From Rhizobium sp. BT03 (GTDB taxonomy: Bacteria; Pseudomonadota; Alphaproteobacteria; Rhizobiales; Rhizobiaceae): a stretch of 64,000 bases of DNA. A model generated the notes under the pieces. The model did not search any database and was not told the origin of the DNA. It worked only from the letters and a program-made list of their open reading frames with translations. The stretch is taken from positions 434,001 through 498,000 of the forward strand of contig NZ_CP125642.1 in assembly GCF_030053155.1 (NCBI RefSeq), given 5' to 3'. The translations under genes and the position numbers were made by a program. The stretch's first letter is position 1. Each line of letters begins with the position of its first letter. Positions 17,675 through 26,220 of this stretch are shown piece by piece.

Positions 17675-18166
17675 ATGCTGCTAAAAACCGATTTTAAATC
17701 TCCGGGCGCAAAGCTTGATCGTATGACCCTTGGCGTGTTGGCGGGACTCGTTATCTTCGCGGTCGGACCATCGGCGCCTCTGGCGCAGGATGCAGCCATT
17801 GCGCCGATCAAGGCAAATGCCGAAACCGTCGGCGAACGCGTACAAGCCGTCGCCGAGACGCTGGTGCAGACGTTCGATTTCGGCGCGGATCTAAGCCCGA
17901 AAACTCTCATCAAGACATTGCCGGGCGACTGGGCGATGTTGTCGTCGGACTCTTCTCACGGGATGTCGCCAAGCAGCTTAAAGAAGTGGTGCGCGTTCAA
18001 CGGCATCAATCTCAAGCAGCCCGATTCAAGCTATCCGATCTTTGACGGTCGGATGGGCCGGGAGGGCAGCTCCAGGCGATTTGAATTGCGTTTGTCCGTT
18101 GGGGCAGCCATGTATTGGATCTCCAATGTTCAGGCGAAGACGCCGCTAAGGAGCCTCAAGCGATAG
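17675..18166 (+). CDS. hypothetical exported protein, 163 aa
   Basis: One hydrophobic segment (LGVLAGLVIFAVGPSAPLA) after a basic start looks like a signal peptide, with cleavage likely near A-Q-D. The mature part has a helical stretch (GERVQAVAETLVQTF) and a domain beginning SPKTLIKTLPGDWAML. The protein ends abruptly after VGAAMYWISNVQAKTPLRSLKR, and the C-terminus may be altered by a frameshift. No family is assigned. It precedes the KAP NTPase gene on the same strand with a 141-bp gap. Confidence 0.5.
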   Translation: MLLKTDFKSPGAKLDRMTLGVLAGLVIFAVGPSAPLAQDAAIAPIKANAETVGERVQAVAETLVQTFDFGADLSPKTLIKTLPGDWAMLSSDSSHGMSPSSLKKWCAFNGINLKQPDSSYPIFDGRMGREGSSRRFELRLSVGAAMYWISNVQAKTPLRSLKR

Positions 18167-18307
18167 CTCAAGGCGGGTTTGTTATGGGCCGGTTTTGCAG
18201 TAGACAGCGCTGGATTGAAAATGGCCTCCTATTGTGGAGCACGTTATATCGCGTGACAACTTCAGGGAGGGGAGCCGATAACCGAATTTCCGAGGAGGAC
18301 TCTGCGA

Positions 18308-20599
18308 TTGCGGCTAATGGCCGCGAGCGCGACAGCGTGGCTAGATGTCCATTGCTCACAGATGAGAAATAATAAGACAATGATGAATGTACTGGAGCCT
18401 GATTCGGATCGTGCTGTCGCAGCCGATGGGGTAGATGAATTTGGGTTCAAACCTCTGGCTGCCAAGTTGGCGCCGTCGTTGGTCGAGGCCACCGAAAGTG
18501 CAGGTATGGTAATCGGCATCGAGGGCCCATGGGGTTCGGGCAAAACCAGCCTTCTGAATTTCCTTAAAGGTGAACTCGATCGGAACAAGATTGAGAATCT
18601 CCACGTCATCGAGATTGCACCATGGCTGATAGGCGACAGTTCGAGTCTGGTGACAACACTGCTTGGTGCCATGGGCGAAAAGCTTGATGTTGCTGAACAG
18701 GCTAATCAGAAGCAAGCGTTCTTCAAAAGAAATAAGAAAAAAGCCTCTGGAATCGGGGAGATGCTCCGTATCTACAGCGCGAAAACCGGCCGCGTTTTAT
18801 CGCCGCTGGCCAAATTTGCCGGGAACTTCTTGCCCGGCGCGGCGATTGCCGGAGACGCCCTCGATTTAGGATCCGACTATCTCGAAAAGCTCGGAAAAAA
18901 CTGCACCGAGGCGGCTTTAAAGGCAGAGATCATTCAGCGGCTCGGCAAGATAGACGCGAAGTTTCTTGTCCTTGTCGATGACCTTGACCGGCTCGAACCC
19001 CGTCAGGCCGTCGAAATCGTTCGCCTTGTACGGTCTGTCGCGGACTTTCCGAAGGTCGCATATGCAATGTGTTATGACAGAGGGGTGCTGGCGCATGCGC
19101 TTCAGAATGGCCTCCAGGTCGCTGACGGGGACCTCTTCCTTCAGAAGGTGGTTCAGCTCACGTTTCAGATTCCCCTGCCTGAGCCCTTCGACCTGCGTAT
19201 ATCGCTGCGCGAGAAGCTTACTGAGATCTACGAAAAGGTTAGCCGCAAACCTCTGTCCACCGAGGAGGCTAACGATCTTCATCGCGCCGTCGACAGGGAA
19301 GGTGGCGCCTTGAAGACACCGCGAGATATCAAGTTGGTACTCAATGGCGTGCGATTCATGTTCCCAAGTATCCGCGACGACGTGTATTTCCCGGACGTCT
19401 GCCGGGTCAACCTATTGAAGATCCTCAATCCACGCCTCTATCGTTGGCTGGAGGTGTATCTTTCGTTGCAGTCGGTGGTCTTCACGGGGGACGCCCAGAT
19501 AGAGGATGATGAGAAAGCGGATCTTGGGAAACAACTTGACGAGATGCTGCCGTCAAAGGCTACCTATTCGACACGCTCGATCTCAACACTTTCAAGCTAT
19601 GTTTTGGGTGTTCAATGGGACGAAGAGCCAGCCAAGCGCGTCTTCAACACGGTAAGTGATCGGGAAGTAAAGGAGGCGAGTGACAAGAAACGTCTCGGCA
19701 GCCCTAATCACTATCGGTACTATTTCGCTCTGACCGGCCCCAAAACCGTCATGCCAGAGTCTGATTTCAGGCGCCTCCTGCGACTGGCGGAAACCGACCA
19801 TTCTGGCTTGGTGCAACAGCTCTCGCAGTATATCTCAATGAAGCGACTGTTGGGCAAAAGCTGGCTGGAATACCTGCTGAATCGGCTGGATGAAGGGGAA
19901 ATTCCTGCCTTGAACGCAGCCCAGACGCGTGGGCTGATATTGGGTCTTACCGAAGTGATGGACCAACTTGCCTACGATGAACATGCGCCACATTTCCTTG
20001 CCCTTTCTCCCCGACAGAAAGCCAAATTCGTCGTGGGCCGGTTGATCCGCCACCTGCGGAAGATCAAGCCCTCAGACATTCCTGAAACTCTCGATCGCCT
20101 GTTCAATGCTCCTTCCATCGGCTGGCTCGTCGGGGAGTTCATCCGGCAACAACTGTGGGACCTAGGTGAAGTGGGGGACCGAGCTCGGCCGGAGGAAGCG
20201 GTTTTAACGAAGGGGGAAGCCGAGAAGGCAATCAAGACTCTCGGCGAACGCTTATCGAAGCCGGAGATCCGTTCCGGATTGGGGAACCTGCCGGATCTTG
20301 GAAGCTTCATTTGGGGCTGGCGTGACCTCAACCTTGAAGGTGAGCCTCGGACGTGGGCTCGTGAATTCACCGAAGATGACGACAACCTACTCACGTACCT
20401 GCTCGGGATGCGAGGCTGGTCGATGAGCACCAAGATCACTTACCCACTCAGTCGAAAAACAGTTGAAGCGTTTCTGGATTGGGGTGAAACCATGGGACGG
20501 CTTGACGTCATCGAAGCCAGCACGACTGATCCGGTCAAGAAGGCCCGTGTCGAGGACGTCCGGGAGGCGCTTCGCAACGGTGAGGGAAAAAATTATTGA
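18308..20599 (+). CDS. KAP-family P-loop NTPase
   Basis: The 763-aa KAP ATPase has Walker A IEGPWGSGKTSLL at about 71-83 and Walker B KFLVLVDDLDRLEP at about 218-231, followed by the sensor-like AYAMCYDRGVL. The usual pair of membrane helices within the NTPase is replaced by a weakly hydrophobic stretch (LAKFAGNFLPGAAIAGDAL, about 167-186). The TTG at 18308 is supported by GAGGAGG nine bases upstream; ATGs at 18362 and 18380/18383 in the same frame are alternatives. KAP proteins are common in accessory regions and some are implicated in phage defence or membrane-associated signalling. Here no classical defence partner is adjacent. Its function is not predictable beyond ATP-dependent remodelling. 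Confidence 0.85.
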   Translation: MRLMAASATAWLDVHCSQMRNNKTMMNVLEPDSDRAVAADGVDEFGFKPLAAKLAPSLVEATESAGMVIGIEGPWGSGKTSLLNFLKGELDRNKIENLHVIEIAPWLIGDSSSLVTTLLGAMGEKLDVAEQANQKQAFFKRNKKKASGIGEMLRIYSAKTGRVLSPLAKFAGNFLPGAAIAGDALDLGSDYLEKLGKNCTEAALKAEIIQRLGKIDAKFLVLVDDLDRLEPRQAVEIVRLVRSVADFPKVAYAMCYDRGVLAHALQNGLQVADGDLFLQKVVQLTFQIPLPEPFDLRISLREKLTEIYEKVSRKPLSTEEANDLHRAVDREGGALKTPRDIKLVLNGVRFMFPSIRDDVYFPDVCRVNLLKILNPRLYRWLEVYLSLQSVVFTGDAQIEDDEKADLGKQLDEMLPSKATYSTRSISTLSSYVLGVQWDEEPAKRVFNTVSDREVKEASDKKRLGSPNHYRYYFALTGPKTVMPESDFRRLLRLAETDHSGLVQQLSQYISMKRLLGKSWLEYLLNRLDEGEIPALNAAQTRGLILGLTEVMDQLAYDEHAPHFLALSPRQKAKFVVGRLIRHLRKIKPSDIPETLDRLFNAPSIGWLVGEFIRQQLWDLGEVGDRARPEEAVLTKGEAEKAIKTLGERLSKPEIRSGLGNLPDLGSFIWGWRDLNLEGEPRTWAREFTEDDDNLLTYLLGMRGWSMSTKITYPLSRKTVEAFLDWGETMGRLDVIEASTTDPVKKARVEDVREALRNGEGKNY

Positions 20600-20679
20600 C
20601 CCAGCCAACGTCATTGGGGACGTATGGTGCCGGCACAGTCGGAGAAAGCGGCCAAGTTGCTTCCGAATGGAAGCTACAA

Positions 20680-20879
20680 CTAAAATCCGCTCATAGGCGG
20701 GCAGCAGTCAAACCGCGCTTCAAACAGATCTCCGCAATCTACTATGCCTCCCCGTTCCACGATCTCACCCTTGTGCGATATGATAGTGTTGTCGCTGACG
20801 TAATAGGCCGTCGCGAGACCATGTGTGATGTAGTTGATCGAAGGGCCGCGCTCGTTGTCGCGACGGCGAGGACGTTGAC
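20680..20879 (-). pseudogene. 3' remnant of an Opp/Dpp-type ABC ATPase gene
   Basis: On the minus strand this DNA still encodes INYITHGLATAYYVSDN then KGEIVERG. It closely matches the D-loop-to-C-terminus part of the intact ATPase at 24421-25233 (IIYITHDLATAYYVSDN). By eye about 80% of bases agree over roughly 130 bp (20750-20879 against 24513-24643). One base is missing relative to the intact gene just upstream of the match, and the His-loop Asp is Gly. The frame then closes at TAG 20680-20682 with an unrelated tail. Only the 3' portion is present, in the same orientation as the intact copy. Confidence 0.75.
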
Positions 20880-20927
20880 TTGTGTAGGCCTAGGCTCGGC
20901 CGTGCAGATATTTGTGACGAGGGCACG

Positions 20928-21502
20928 TTAGATGACATCGGGTTTGTCCACCAGCTTTTCGACCAATCGCCTAAGTTCTGACGGGGTCGTTTGGCCAGCC
21001 ACACCTCGTGGTAGCCGACTCCGGCGCGTCGCAGCGCCTCCTTCTTTACAGCGTCGCGTGCGGCCGCGGCCCCTTGATGGTGTCCTCCGCCCTGGTACTC
21101 GATGACATGTCGCGGTTGGCAATTGCTGTCTACGAGCAGTAAGTCGACACGCTTGGAGTTGATGCAACGGTGGGCGTCAGCATCGGTGCTTCGGAGGATT
21201 TCCCCAAACGAAACCTGCGCCATCACCTGCCAGGAAGAATTGCAACCGATCACCATGCTGTCGAGCTCCCGAAACACTCGAGCTTCGCTCTTGTTCAGCA
21301 ACGGCTGAATAATGAACTGCGAACGCATCACGATACGCATTTCGTCGGCGGCCTCGACTGGTCTCAATGACTCCGGAGCCGGCATCTGACGCCAAGGTCC
21401 CAATAGGATGCGCTCATTGCTGCGCCTTTCCTCGGAGCGTGACCTGTTTCTCTCCTGCCACGCCTGTTTTCTCATCGCGGCTAAGAGCTGCTCGACGGCC
21501 AT
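20928..21502 (-). pseudogene. DUF2726-family protein, apparently frameshifted near its C-terminus
   Basis: The frame from ATG 21502 carries a DUF2726 domain: FRELDSMVIG, QVSFGEIL, then KRVDLLLVD, HVIEYQGGGHH, RDAVKKEALRRAGVGYHEV. DUF2726 belongs to the restriction-endonuclease-like group and may act on nucleic acid. After YHEV the frame runs on into meaningless Arg/Ser-rich sequence to 20765. A different frame gives AGQTTPSELRRLVEKLVDKP and a stop at 20928. Removing one copy of a tandem GT (ACAC at 21001-21004 on the plus strand) joins the two perfectly. The start overlaps the end of a 57-aa membrane-protein gene by 22 bp, suggesting coupled translation. If the frameshift is a sequence error, this is an intact protein of about 190 aa. 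Confidence 0.7.
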
Positions 21503-21654
21503 GCCATGGCGAAGCCGAAAAACAGTGCTACGATCAGCAGTTCTGGCTTATTATCGAAGTCCGCAACAGTTATCTCGCCCGACGCGCCTACTGCGGTAGC
21601 TCCGATGATTAGCCAGGACGCCGCGAGCAGCATCGACCTTTGGCGATAGTGCAT
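21481..21654 (-). CDS. small two-helix membrane protein, 57 aa
   Basis: The product begins MHYRQRSMLLAASWLIIGAT and has a second hydrophobic segment, LLIVALFFGFAMAW, near the end, with a short polar loop (EITVADFDNKPE) between. The ATG at 21654 has GGAGAGG about five bases upstream, which decides this start over a much longer frame from 21819 without such a signal. It overlaps the DUF2726 start. No homology is recognised. Coupling to a putative nuclease-like gene suggests the two act together. Confidence 0.5.
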   Translation of the reverse strand: MHYRQRSMLLAASWLIIGATAVGASGEITVADFDNKPELLIVALFFGFAMAWPSSSS

Positions 21655-21876
21655 GCCCCTCTCCAGATTTCCCGCTGGGATAGTAGAGCGCGTGGAACAT
21701 GCGCGAAAGTCACTCAAATGAATTAGGTACCTCAGGCGAGCGCGGCGGACGGTCGGAGAAGAGAACGACAGATTCTGCTGGAGAGCTATATTTGAGGCCA
21801 TCGAAAATCGTGCTGTCACTGTTTGGCGACAGCTTGCCCAAGGTACTGAACTTCAAGAAACAGGCCGAACTGAGAG

Positions 21877-22911
21877 TTACTGACTCACGCGAGTTATGGA
21901 AGCTGGCAACTTGATCCCGACGTTAAAGTCAGGAGGTGATCCGCAGCCGTTGCTCCTCGCTACCCCATTCCGCAGATGTATGCCGATGACTGTGAATGTT
22001 GGTGGCGATGTCGGTGATGCCGGCCGATGAATTGCAATAATTGGTGCACCACTCATCCCAGGAAATGTAGGCGCCCGGTGATAAAGGCACTCCCTTATGT
22101 CCGCGCCCTTAGGCAGGCCAGTGTCCACCTCACCCGCCGGCCAAAGCTGAGCTGAGTTGGCCCGCGAGAACCGCACTGCTTGGCGCCAGTTGTCAATTGA
22201 GCTCCCAACAATGAGTTGCCGGGCAACGATACTTAAAGCGATTACGATAACGGCCTGATGGGGTGCAGCATCGCGTGAAAAATCCTTGGCGTCCCAATGT
22301 CCCGGTAGTTTCGGATCGCGTATCTTCAAGCGAACATAGTCATCGAAATCCGAGATGTCATCTGAGGAGGGTGCCTCATCCAAAAGACCCACAACCTTGA
22401 TGCGTCGATCAGGGTAGCCAATCAAGCGAAATTCGCTGTACTTTGCCTGTCGGGCGCAATGGGCAGCGGTTAACAAAATGTCCCGAGAAATACGGAAAGC
22501 TGCACAAAATGGGGTGGCCGTATCATCGGTAAAAAGTGTCCCTAAACTGCCGCTGATGAAATCCTTGGTAGGTTGGCGCAGGTCCTCCCACGGTGAGAAA
22601 CAATCCGCGTCGTAAGACAGATATTCTTTGCGGTGCTTCGAGAAATGTATCTCCAAGGAACGGGTAAGCCGCGTCTCGCCATTTACATCCGTCTCTATAA
22701 AATCGTCATTTTCATCGAGGGGTAGATCATTGAATGCTTCGACACAACGAGGGTGGTATGGACCTGCCGATTGAGCTTGAGCAGCGTTCTGCAAACCTCC
22801 AAAGAAGCCGCCAAACGTCAGCGCTATAGCAGATAATTCCTTCAACATTGTCCTGCGGGAGCCCCGGGATACTTCGGCGATTCGAACGTCGGCTTTGTGT
22901 AGTTTCCGCAT
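21877..22911 (-). CDS. exported trypsin-like (S1) serine protease
   Basis: The chymotrypsin-fold triad is visible: His in LLTAAHC, Asp in DFDDYVRLKI and Ser in FPGMSGAPI. The N-terminus holds SRRTMLKEL before a hydrophobic stretch (IALTFGGFFGGLQNAAQA), resembling a Tat signal, so export is likely. ATG 22911 keeps the twin arginine but overlaps the preceding lipoprotein gene by 70 bp. ATG 22848 would nearly abolish the overlap but lose the arginines. Several Cys residues could form disulfides. The sequence is less GC-rich than the flanking core genes. The substrate is unknown; the neighbouring lipoprotein and lysozyme-like genes suggest an envelope-directed module. Confidence 0.8.
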   Translation of the reverse strand: MRKLHKADVRIAEVSRGSRRTMLKELSAIALTFGGFFGGLQNAAQAQSAGPYHPRCVEAFNDLPLDENDDFIETDVNGETRLTRSLEIHFSKHRKEYLSYDADCFSPWEDLRQPTKDFISGSLGTLFTDDTATPFCAAFRISRDILLTAAHCARQAKYSEFRLIGYPDRRIKVVGLLDEAPSSDDISDFDDYVRLKIRDPKLPGHWDAKDFSRDAAPHQAVIVIALSIVARQLIVGSSIDNWRQAVRFSRANSAQLWPAGEVDTGLPKGADIRECLYHRAPTFPGMSGAPIIAIHRPASPTSPPTFTVIGIHLRNGVARSNGCGSPPDFNVGIKLPASITRVSQ

Positions 22912-23243
22912 CCCCCGCCCAGGATCGGTGCCTTTGCACCGGGGGGGCCGACCGGGTTGGTCACTGGTTCAGCTGTATACCTGGGAGGCTCAACATACGC
23001 ATTCTGGGGAGGCTCGTAGCTCTCAACGCCGCGTTGTCCTGAAGAATTTGGGGCGCCGGAATATACTGGTGCCTGATACGGAGAATAAGTTGGAATCCTA
23101 GGAGGAGGTGTATAATAAACGCTTGGCCTTTGAGGTGTGTTTTGGTCGTTTATGGCTGTTCCGAGGGCCGACAGGTACATTGAAGTGGTCTGCGCATCGC
23201 AGCCGCCAAGCAAGACGCAAGAAATAGCAAGAACATGTCGCAT
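22842..23243 (-). CDS. Pro/Tyr-rich lipoprotein
   Basis: The start at 23243 (MRHVLAISCVLLGGCDAQ) follows GGGAGGTG at good spacing and gives a short type II signal peptide with lipobox LLGGC. The mature chain is disordered-looking and rich in Pro, Tyr and Ser (PSVYYTPPPRIPTYSPYQAP), ending in a small Cys-containing tail. The Asp after the lipobox Cys could favour inner-membrane retention by the +2 rule known from enterics; whether this holds in rhizobia is uncertain. The gene overlaps the start of the downstream protease and is probably co-transcribed with it. It may tether or guide that protease, which is inference. Confidence 0.75.
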   Translation of the reverse strand: MRHVLAISCVLLGGCDAQTTSMYLSALGTAINDQNTPQRPSVYYTPPPRIPTYSPYQAPVYSGAPNSSGQRGVESYEPPQNAYVEPPRYTAEPVTNPVGPPGAKAPILGGGCGNYTKPTFESPKYPGAPAGQC

Positions 23244-23379
23244 GGGGACACCTCCCAACGGGTCGACGTAAATTTATTATACATCAGTTTGGCCGGTTGT
23301 AAATTGACTTAATGGCTACTTGCATTTTCAAGTAGTATGTCTCTTAATTGATTAGTGAATTTTGCCGGTGGGTGCTGAG

Positions 23380-24255
23380 ATGAAAGACGATTACTTCATT
23401 GTGCAAAGGCGAAATCTACTCAAGTTGTCATCCTTGGTATTGGCGTCTGCGTATTTCGAGGGGGCGCCGGCGATTGCAAAGGAATCTTCGCTTCGAAAGT
23501 TCGAGGCAGTTCTTTACGAGATAGCGAGTTCAAACCGCCTGATCGAAGACAACCGCGGATATCGTGAGTATGCAGAACTTCCTATAAGCGGGTTAGAGCA
23601 GGTACCGTTAGATGCAGAGCCTTCCGACACCAGGATCTCCGATCGAGCGTCTATGATGATTGTGGCTTTTGAGGTGTCCAGCGCATCCGTCTACAAAGAG
23701 CGTTATAGGCACCCTGTCTGGCCTAAGGGAGCATCTGGAGTCACTTTCGGCATTGGCTACGATATTGGATATGCTTCAAAAGAGGCGTTTGTTCGCGATT
23801 GGCGCAAATATCTGGACGCTTCTGCGCTTGAATCTTTGGCAGAGGCTTGTGGCGTGACTGGAGACGAGGCGAAAGGTATCGTGGGACAGTTCGCAGACGT
23901 GACAGTTCCATGGCAAGTAGCGAAGACGCAGTATCTTGAGACAATGCAACCGCGTTACGTAGGAATCACAGAAAGAGCCCTTCCAAATTTCAAGATGCTA
24001 AGTCAGGATTGCCGCGGAGCTCTCGTTTCCCTCGTGTATAATCGAGGAGCATCATTTTCGATCTCAGAACGCAGAGATAAAAAATCTCGGTTTCGTGAGA
24101 TGCGAAACATTCGACAGGCAATGTCTGAAAAAGCGTTCAATCGAATTCCAGGTGAGATTCGAGCTATGAAGCGGTTGTGGGATCCGGAGGCTCTGCCGGG
24201 CCTTCACAAGAGGCGGGACGCGGAAGCTCTTTTATTTGAGATCGGCCTTGGATAG
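23380..24255 (+). CDS. Tat-exported lysozyme-like muramidase
   Basis: ATG 23380 is preferred over a TTG at 23362. The N-terminus has a twin-arginine motif, QRRNLLKLSSLVLASAY, with cleavage near AIAKES. The catalytic domain shows a Glu in IVAFEVSS, then GVTFGIGYDIGY, then a C-terminal ALVSLVYNRGASF. This Glu...Thr...Gly-Tyr-Asp layout is that of pesticin- and phage-type lysozyme-like hydrolases. The protein is 291 aa from this start. A linked holin or spanin was not seen, and folding before Tat export distinguishes it from Sec-exported phage endolysins. It is transcribed divergently from the lipoprotein and protease genes, and its DNA is clearly AT-richer than the surrounding core genome. Confidence 0.75.
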   Translation: MKDDYFIVQRRNLLKLSSLVLASAYFEGAPAIAKESSLRKFEAVLYEIASSNRLIEDNRGYREYAELPISGLEQVPLDAEPSDTRISDRASMMIVAFEVSSASVYKERYRHPVWPKGASGVTFGIGYDIGYASKEAFVRDWRKYLDASALESLAEACGVTGDEAKGIVGQFADVTVPWQVAKTQYLETMQPRYVGITERALPNFKMLSQDCRGALVSLVYNRGASFSISERRDKKSRFREMRNIRQAMSEKAFNRIPGEIRAMKRLWDPEALPGLHKRRDAEALLFEIGLG

Positions 24256-24420
24256 CCACGCGCAGAGTTACGCAGATTGACGTGCGTCGGCCTCAAATGA
24301 CAGAGCTTGACGTTCTGCTCTCATGAAGACAACCAATTTTCCGGCCATCTCAACCATTCGGATAGGTTGCGCCGTTGCATACTTTGTCGGTGATAGACCC
24401 TTGCGCTCACCCCACCCCAC

Positions 24421-25233
24421 TCACCCGACCTCACCAAACTCCGCCGCCAGCACCGCATCCTTCAGCGCCCGCGAATATTCATGCTGCGGATCGTCCAACA
24501 CCGTCCGCGCCCGCCCGCGTTCGACGATCTCGCCCTTGCGCATGATGATGATGTTGTCGCTGACGTAATAGGCGGTGGCCAGATCATGGGTGATGTAGAT
24601 GATCGAAAGGCCGAGTTCGTTTTTCAGTCGGCCGAAGAGGTTGACGATCGCCATGCGCAGCGAGGCGTCGACCATCGAGACCGGCTCGTCGGCGACCAGC
24701 AGGCGGGGTTGCGGGATCAGCGCGCGGGCAATGGCGACGCGCTGCAACTGGCCGCCGGAGAGTTCGTGAGGGAACCGGCCTTTCACCTCTTCCAAGGTCA
24801 GGCCGACGTGATGGAGCGCGGCATCGGCCATCCGCTCCGCTTCTTTCCGGTCTATCCGTTTTCCCGGGCCCGACAGATTGCGGGCCGTCTCGAACAGGTA
24901 ACGGTCGACCCGCTTCAGCGGATTGAAGGCTTCGAACGGGTTCTGCAGAACCGGCTGAACCTCCTTCATGAAGGCCTTGCGTTCGGATCGGCTATGGATG
25001 GACACGGCTTGGCCGGAGAATTCCAGCTGCCCTTCCGTCGGTTCGGTCTGCCCGAGGATCATCGCGGCGATCGTCGATTTGCCAGAGCCGGATTCGCCGA
25101 CGATCGACAGGATCTCCGGCTCCGCGCCGACTTCGAAGCTGACATCCTTGACCGCGGTGATCAGGCGCCGGCCGAGCATGCCGCCCTGGCGATAGACTTT
25201 CGTGACATGCGAGAGGTGAAGCAGAGCGGTCAA
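24421..25233 (-). CDS. ABC transporter ATPase, second Opp/Dpp-type subunit
   Basis: This is a nucleotide-binding subunit of an oligopeptide-family importer. Walker A GESGSGKST, signature LSGGQLQRVAIARAL, Walker B LLVADEPVSMVD and H-loop YITHD are intact. Its ATG overlaps the stop of the first ATPase gene (ATGA). It is the last gene of the minus-strand transporter run. A decayed copy of its 3' part lies 3.7 kb downstream at 20680-20879. Gene context with a GH51 arabinofuranosidase suggests that the cargo is oligosaccharide rather than peptide. Confidence 0.92.
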   Translation of the reverse strand: MTALLHLSHVTKVYRQGGMLGRRLITAVKDVSFEVGAEPEILSIVGESGSGKSTIAAMILGQTEPTEGQLEFSGQAVSIHSRSERKAFMKEVQPVLQNPFEAFNPLKRVDRYLFETARNLSGPGKRIDRKEAERMADAALHHVGLTLEEVKGRFPHELSGGQLQRVAIARALIPQPRLLVADEPVSMVDASLRMAIVNLFGRLKNELGLSIIYITHDLATAYYVSDNIIIMRKGEIVERGRARTVLDDPQHEYSRALKDAVLAAEFGEVG

Positions 25234-26219
25234 AGCTGATCTCCCGTAACGGCAAAACAGGCCACACGGCGCTCCGGCTCGACGGTGACGAGCGGCGGCA
25301 CCTTCTGCGAGCAGATGTCCATCCGCTTCGGACAGCGCGGGTGAAAGCGGCAGCCTTCGGGCGGCATGGCGAGGTTGGGCGGGCGCCCCTCCAGCGACGG
25401 ACGGGTCGTCGCATCGCCGATCTTCGGCAGGCTGCCGACCAGATGCTGCGTATAGGGGTGGAGCGGCTTGCTGAAGAGTTTGGCGGTCGGCGCCTCCTCG
25501 ACGAGGCGGCCGGCATAGACGATGCCGATGCGGTCGGAGACCGTGGCGTGAACGCCCATATCATGGGTCACGAACAGGAAGGACGAGCCCATCTCGCGCT
25601 GGATTTCGCGGATCATCGACAGCACGTCGCGCTGAACGATCACGTCGAGCGCCGTCGTCGGCTCGTCGGCGATGATGAACTCCGGCGTCAGGATGGTGGC
25701 AAGCGCAATGGTCATGCGCTGGCGCATGCCGCCGGAGAGTTCATGCGGATAGGCGTCGAGCAGATGCGGATCGAGCTTTAGCCGCTGCAGATGGGCGGCG
25801 ACCTTTTCGAAGAAGACCGATTTGCTGACCTTCATGTGGCGGAAAGCGAAATCGGTGAAGGAATGGCGGATCCGGCGCACCGGATTGAGCACGTTCATCG
25901 AGCCCTGCATGATATAGGAGAGATGCTTCCAGCGCAGCGCCATGCGCTCTTCCGGCTTCATCGCGTAAATATCCTGGGTGCCGCCGGCGAAATGGAATTT
26001 CACGCTCCCCGACACGACCCGGAGCGGCGGCCGGATGGCGCCGGCGATGGTTTTGATCAGGGTCGTCTTGCCGCTGCTCGATTCACCGGCGACGCCATAG
26101 ACCTCGCCGCGGCCGATCGTCAGGCTGATATCGTCGACGGCGCGCACTTCGCGATCGACGCCAAAAAGGAAGGCGCGGTAATAGGCTTTCAGATTCTCGA
26201 TTTCGACCAAAGGGTCCAT
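25230..26219 (-). CDS. ABC transporter ATPase, first Opp/Dpp-type subunit
   Basis: The 329-aa DppD/OppD-like ATPase has Walker A GESSSGKTT, signature LSGGMRQRMTIA, Walker B FIIADEPTTALD and H-loop VTHDMG. The C-terminal extension (GCRFHPRCPKRMDICSQ) is the Cys-containing tail typical of the oligopeptide family. The gene overlaps the second ATPase by 4 bp and starts 1 bp from the permease stop, so all subunits should be made in step. It pairs with the other ATPase to drive the two permeases. Confidence 0.93.
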   Translation of the reverse strand: MDPLVEIENLKAYYRAFLFGVDREVRAVDDISLTIGRGEVYGVAGESSSGKTTLIKTIAGAIRPPLRVVSGSVKFHFAGGTQDIYAMKPEERMALRWKHLSYIMQGSMNVLNPVRRIRHSFTDFAFRHMKVSKSVFFEKVAAHLQRLKLDPHLLDAYPHELSGGMRQRMTIALATILTPEFIIADEPTTALDVIVQRDVLSMIREIQREMGSSFLFVTHDMGVHATVSDRIGIVYAGRLVEEAPTAKLFSKPLHPYTQHLVGSLPKIGDATTRPSLEGRPPNLAMPPEGCRFHPRCPKRMDICSQKVPPLVTVEPERRVACFAVTGDQL

Positions 26220-26220
26220 G

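Noticed and set aside
20765..20927. C-terminal extension of the DUF2726 frame
   Set aside because: The sequence after YHEV is Arg/Ser-rich and out of frame with the true C-terminus. It also runs into the ATPase remnant in the wrong frame.
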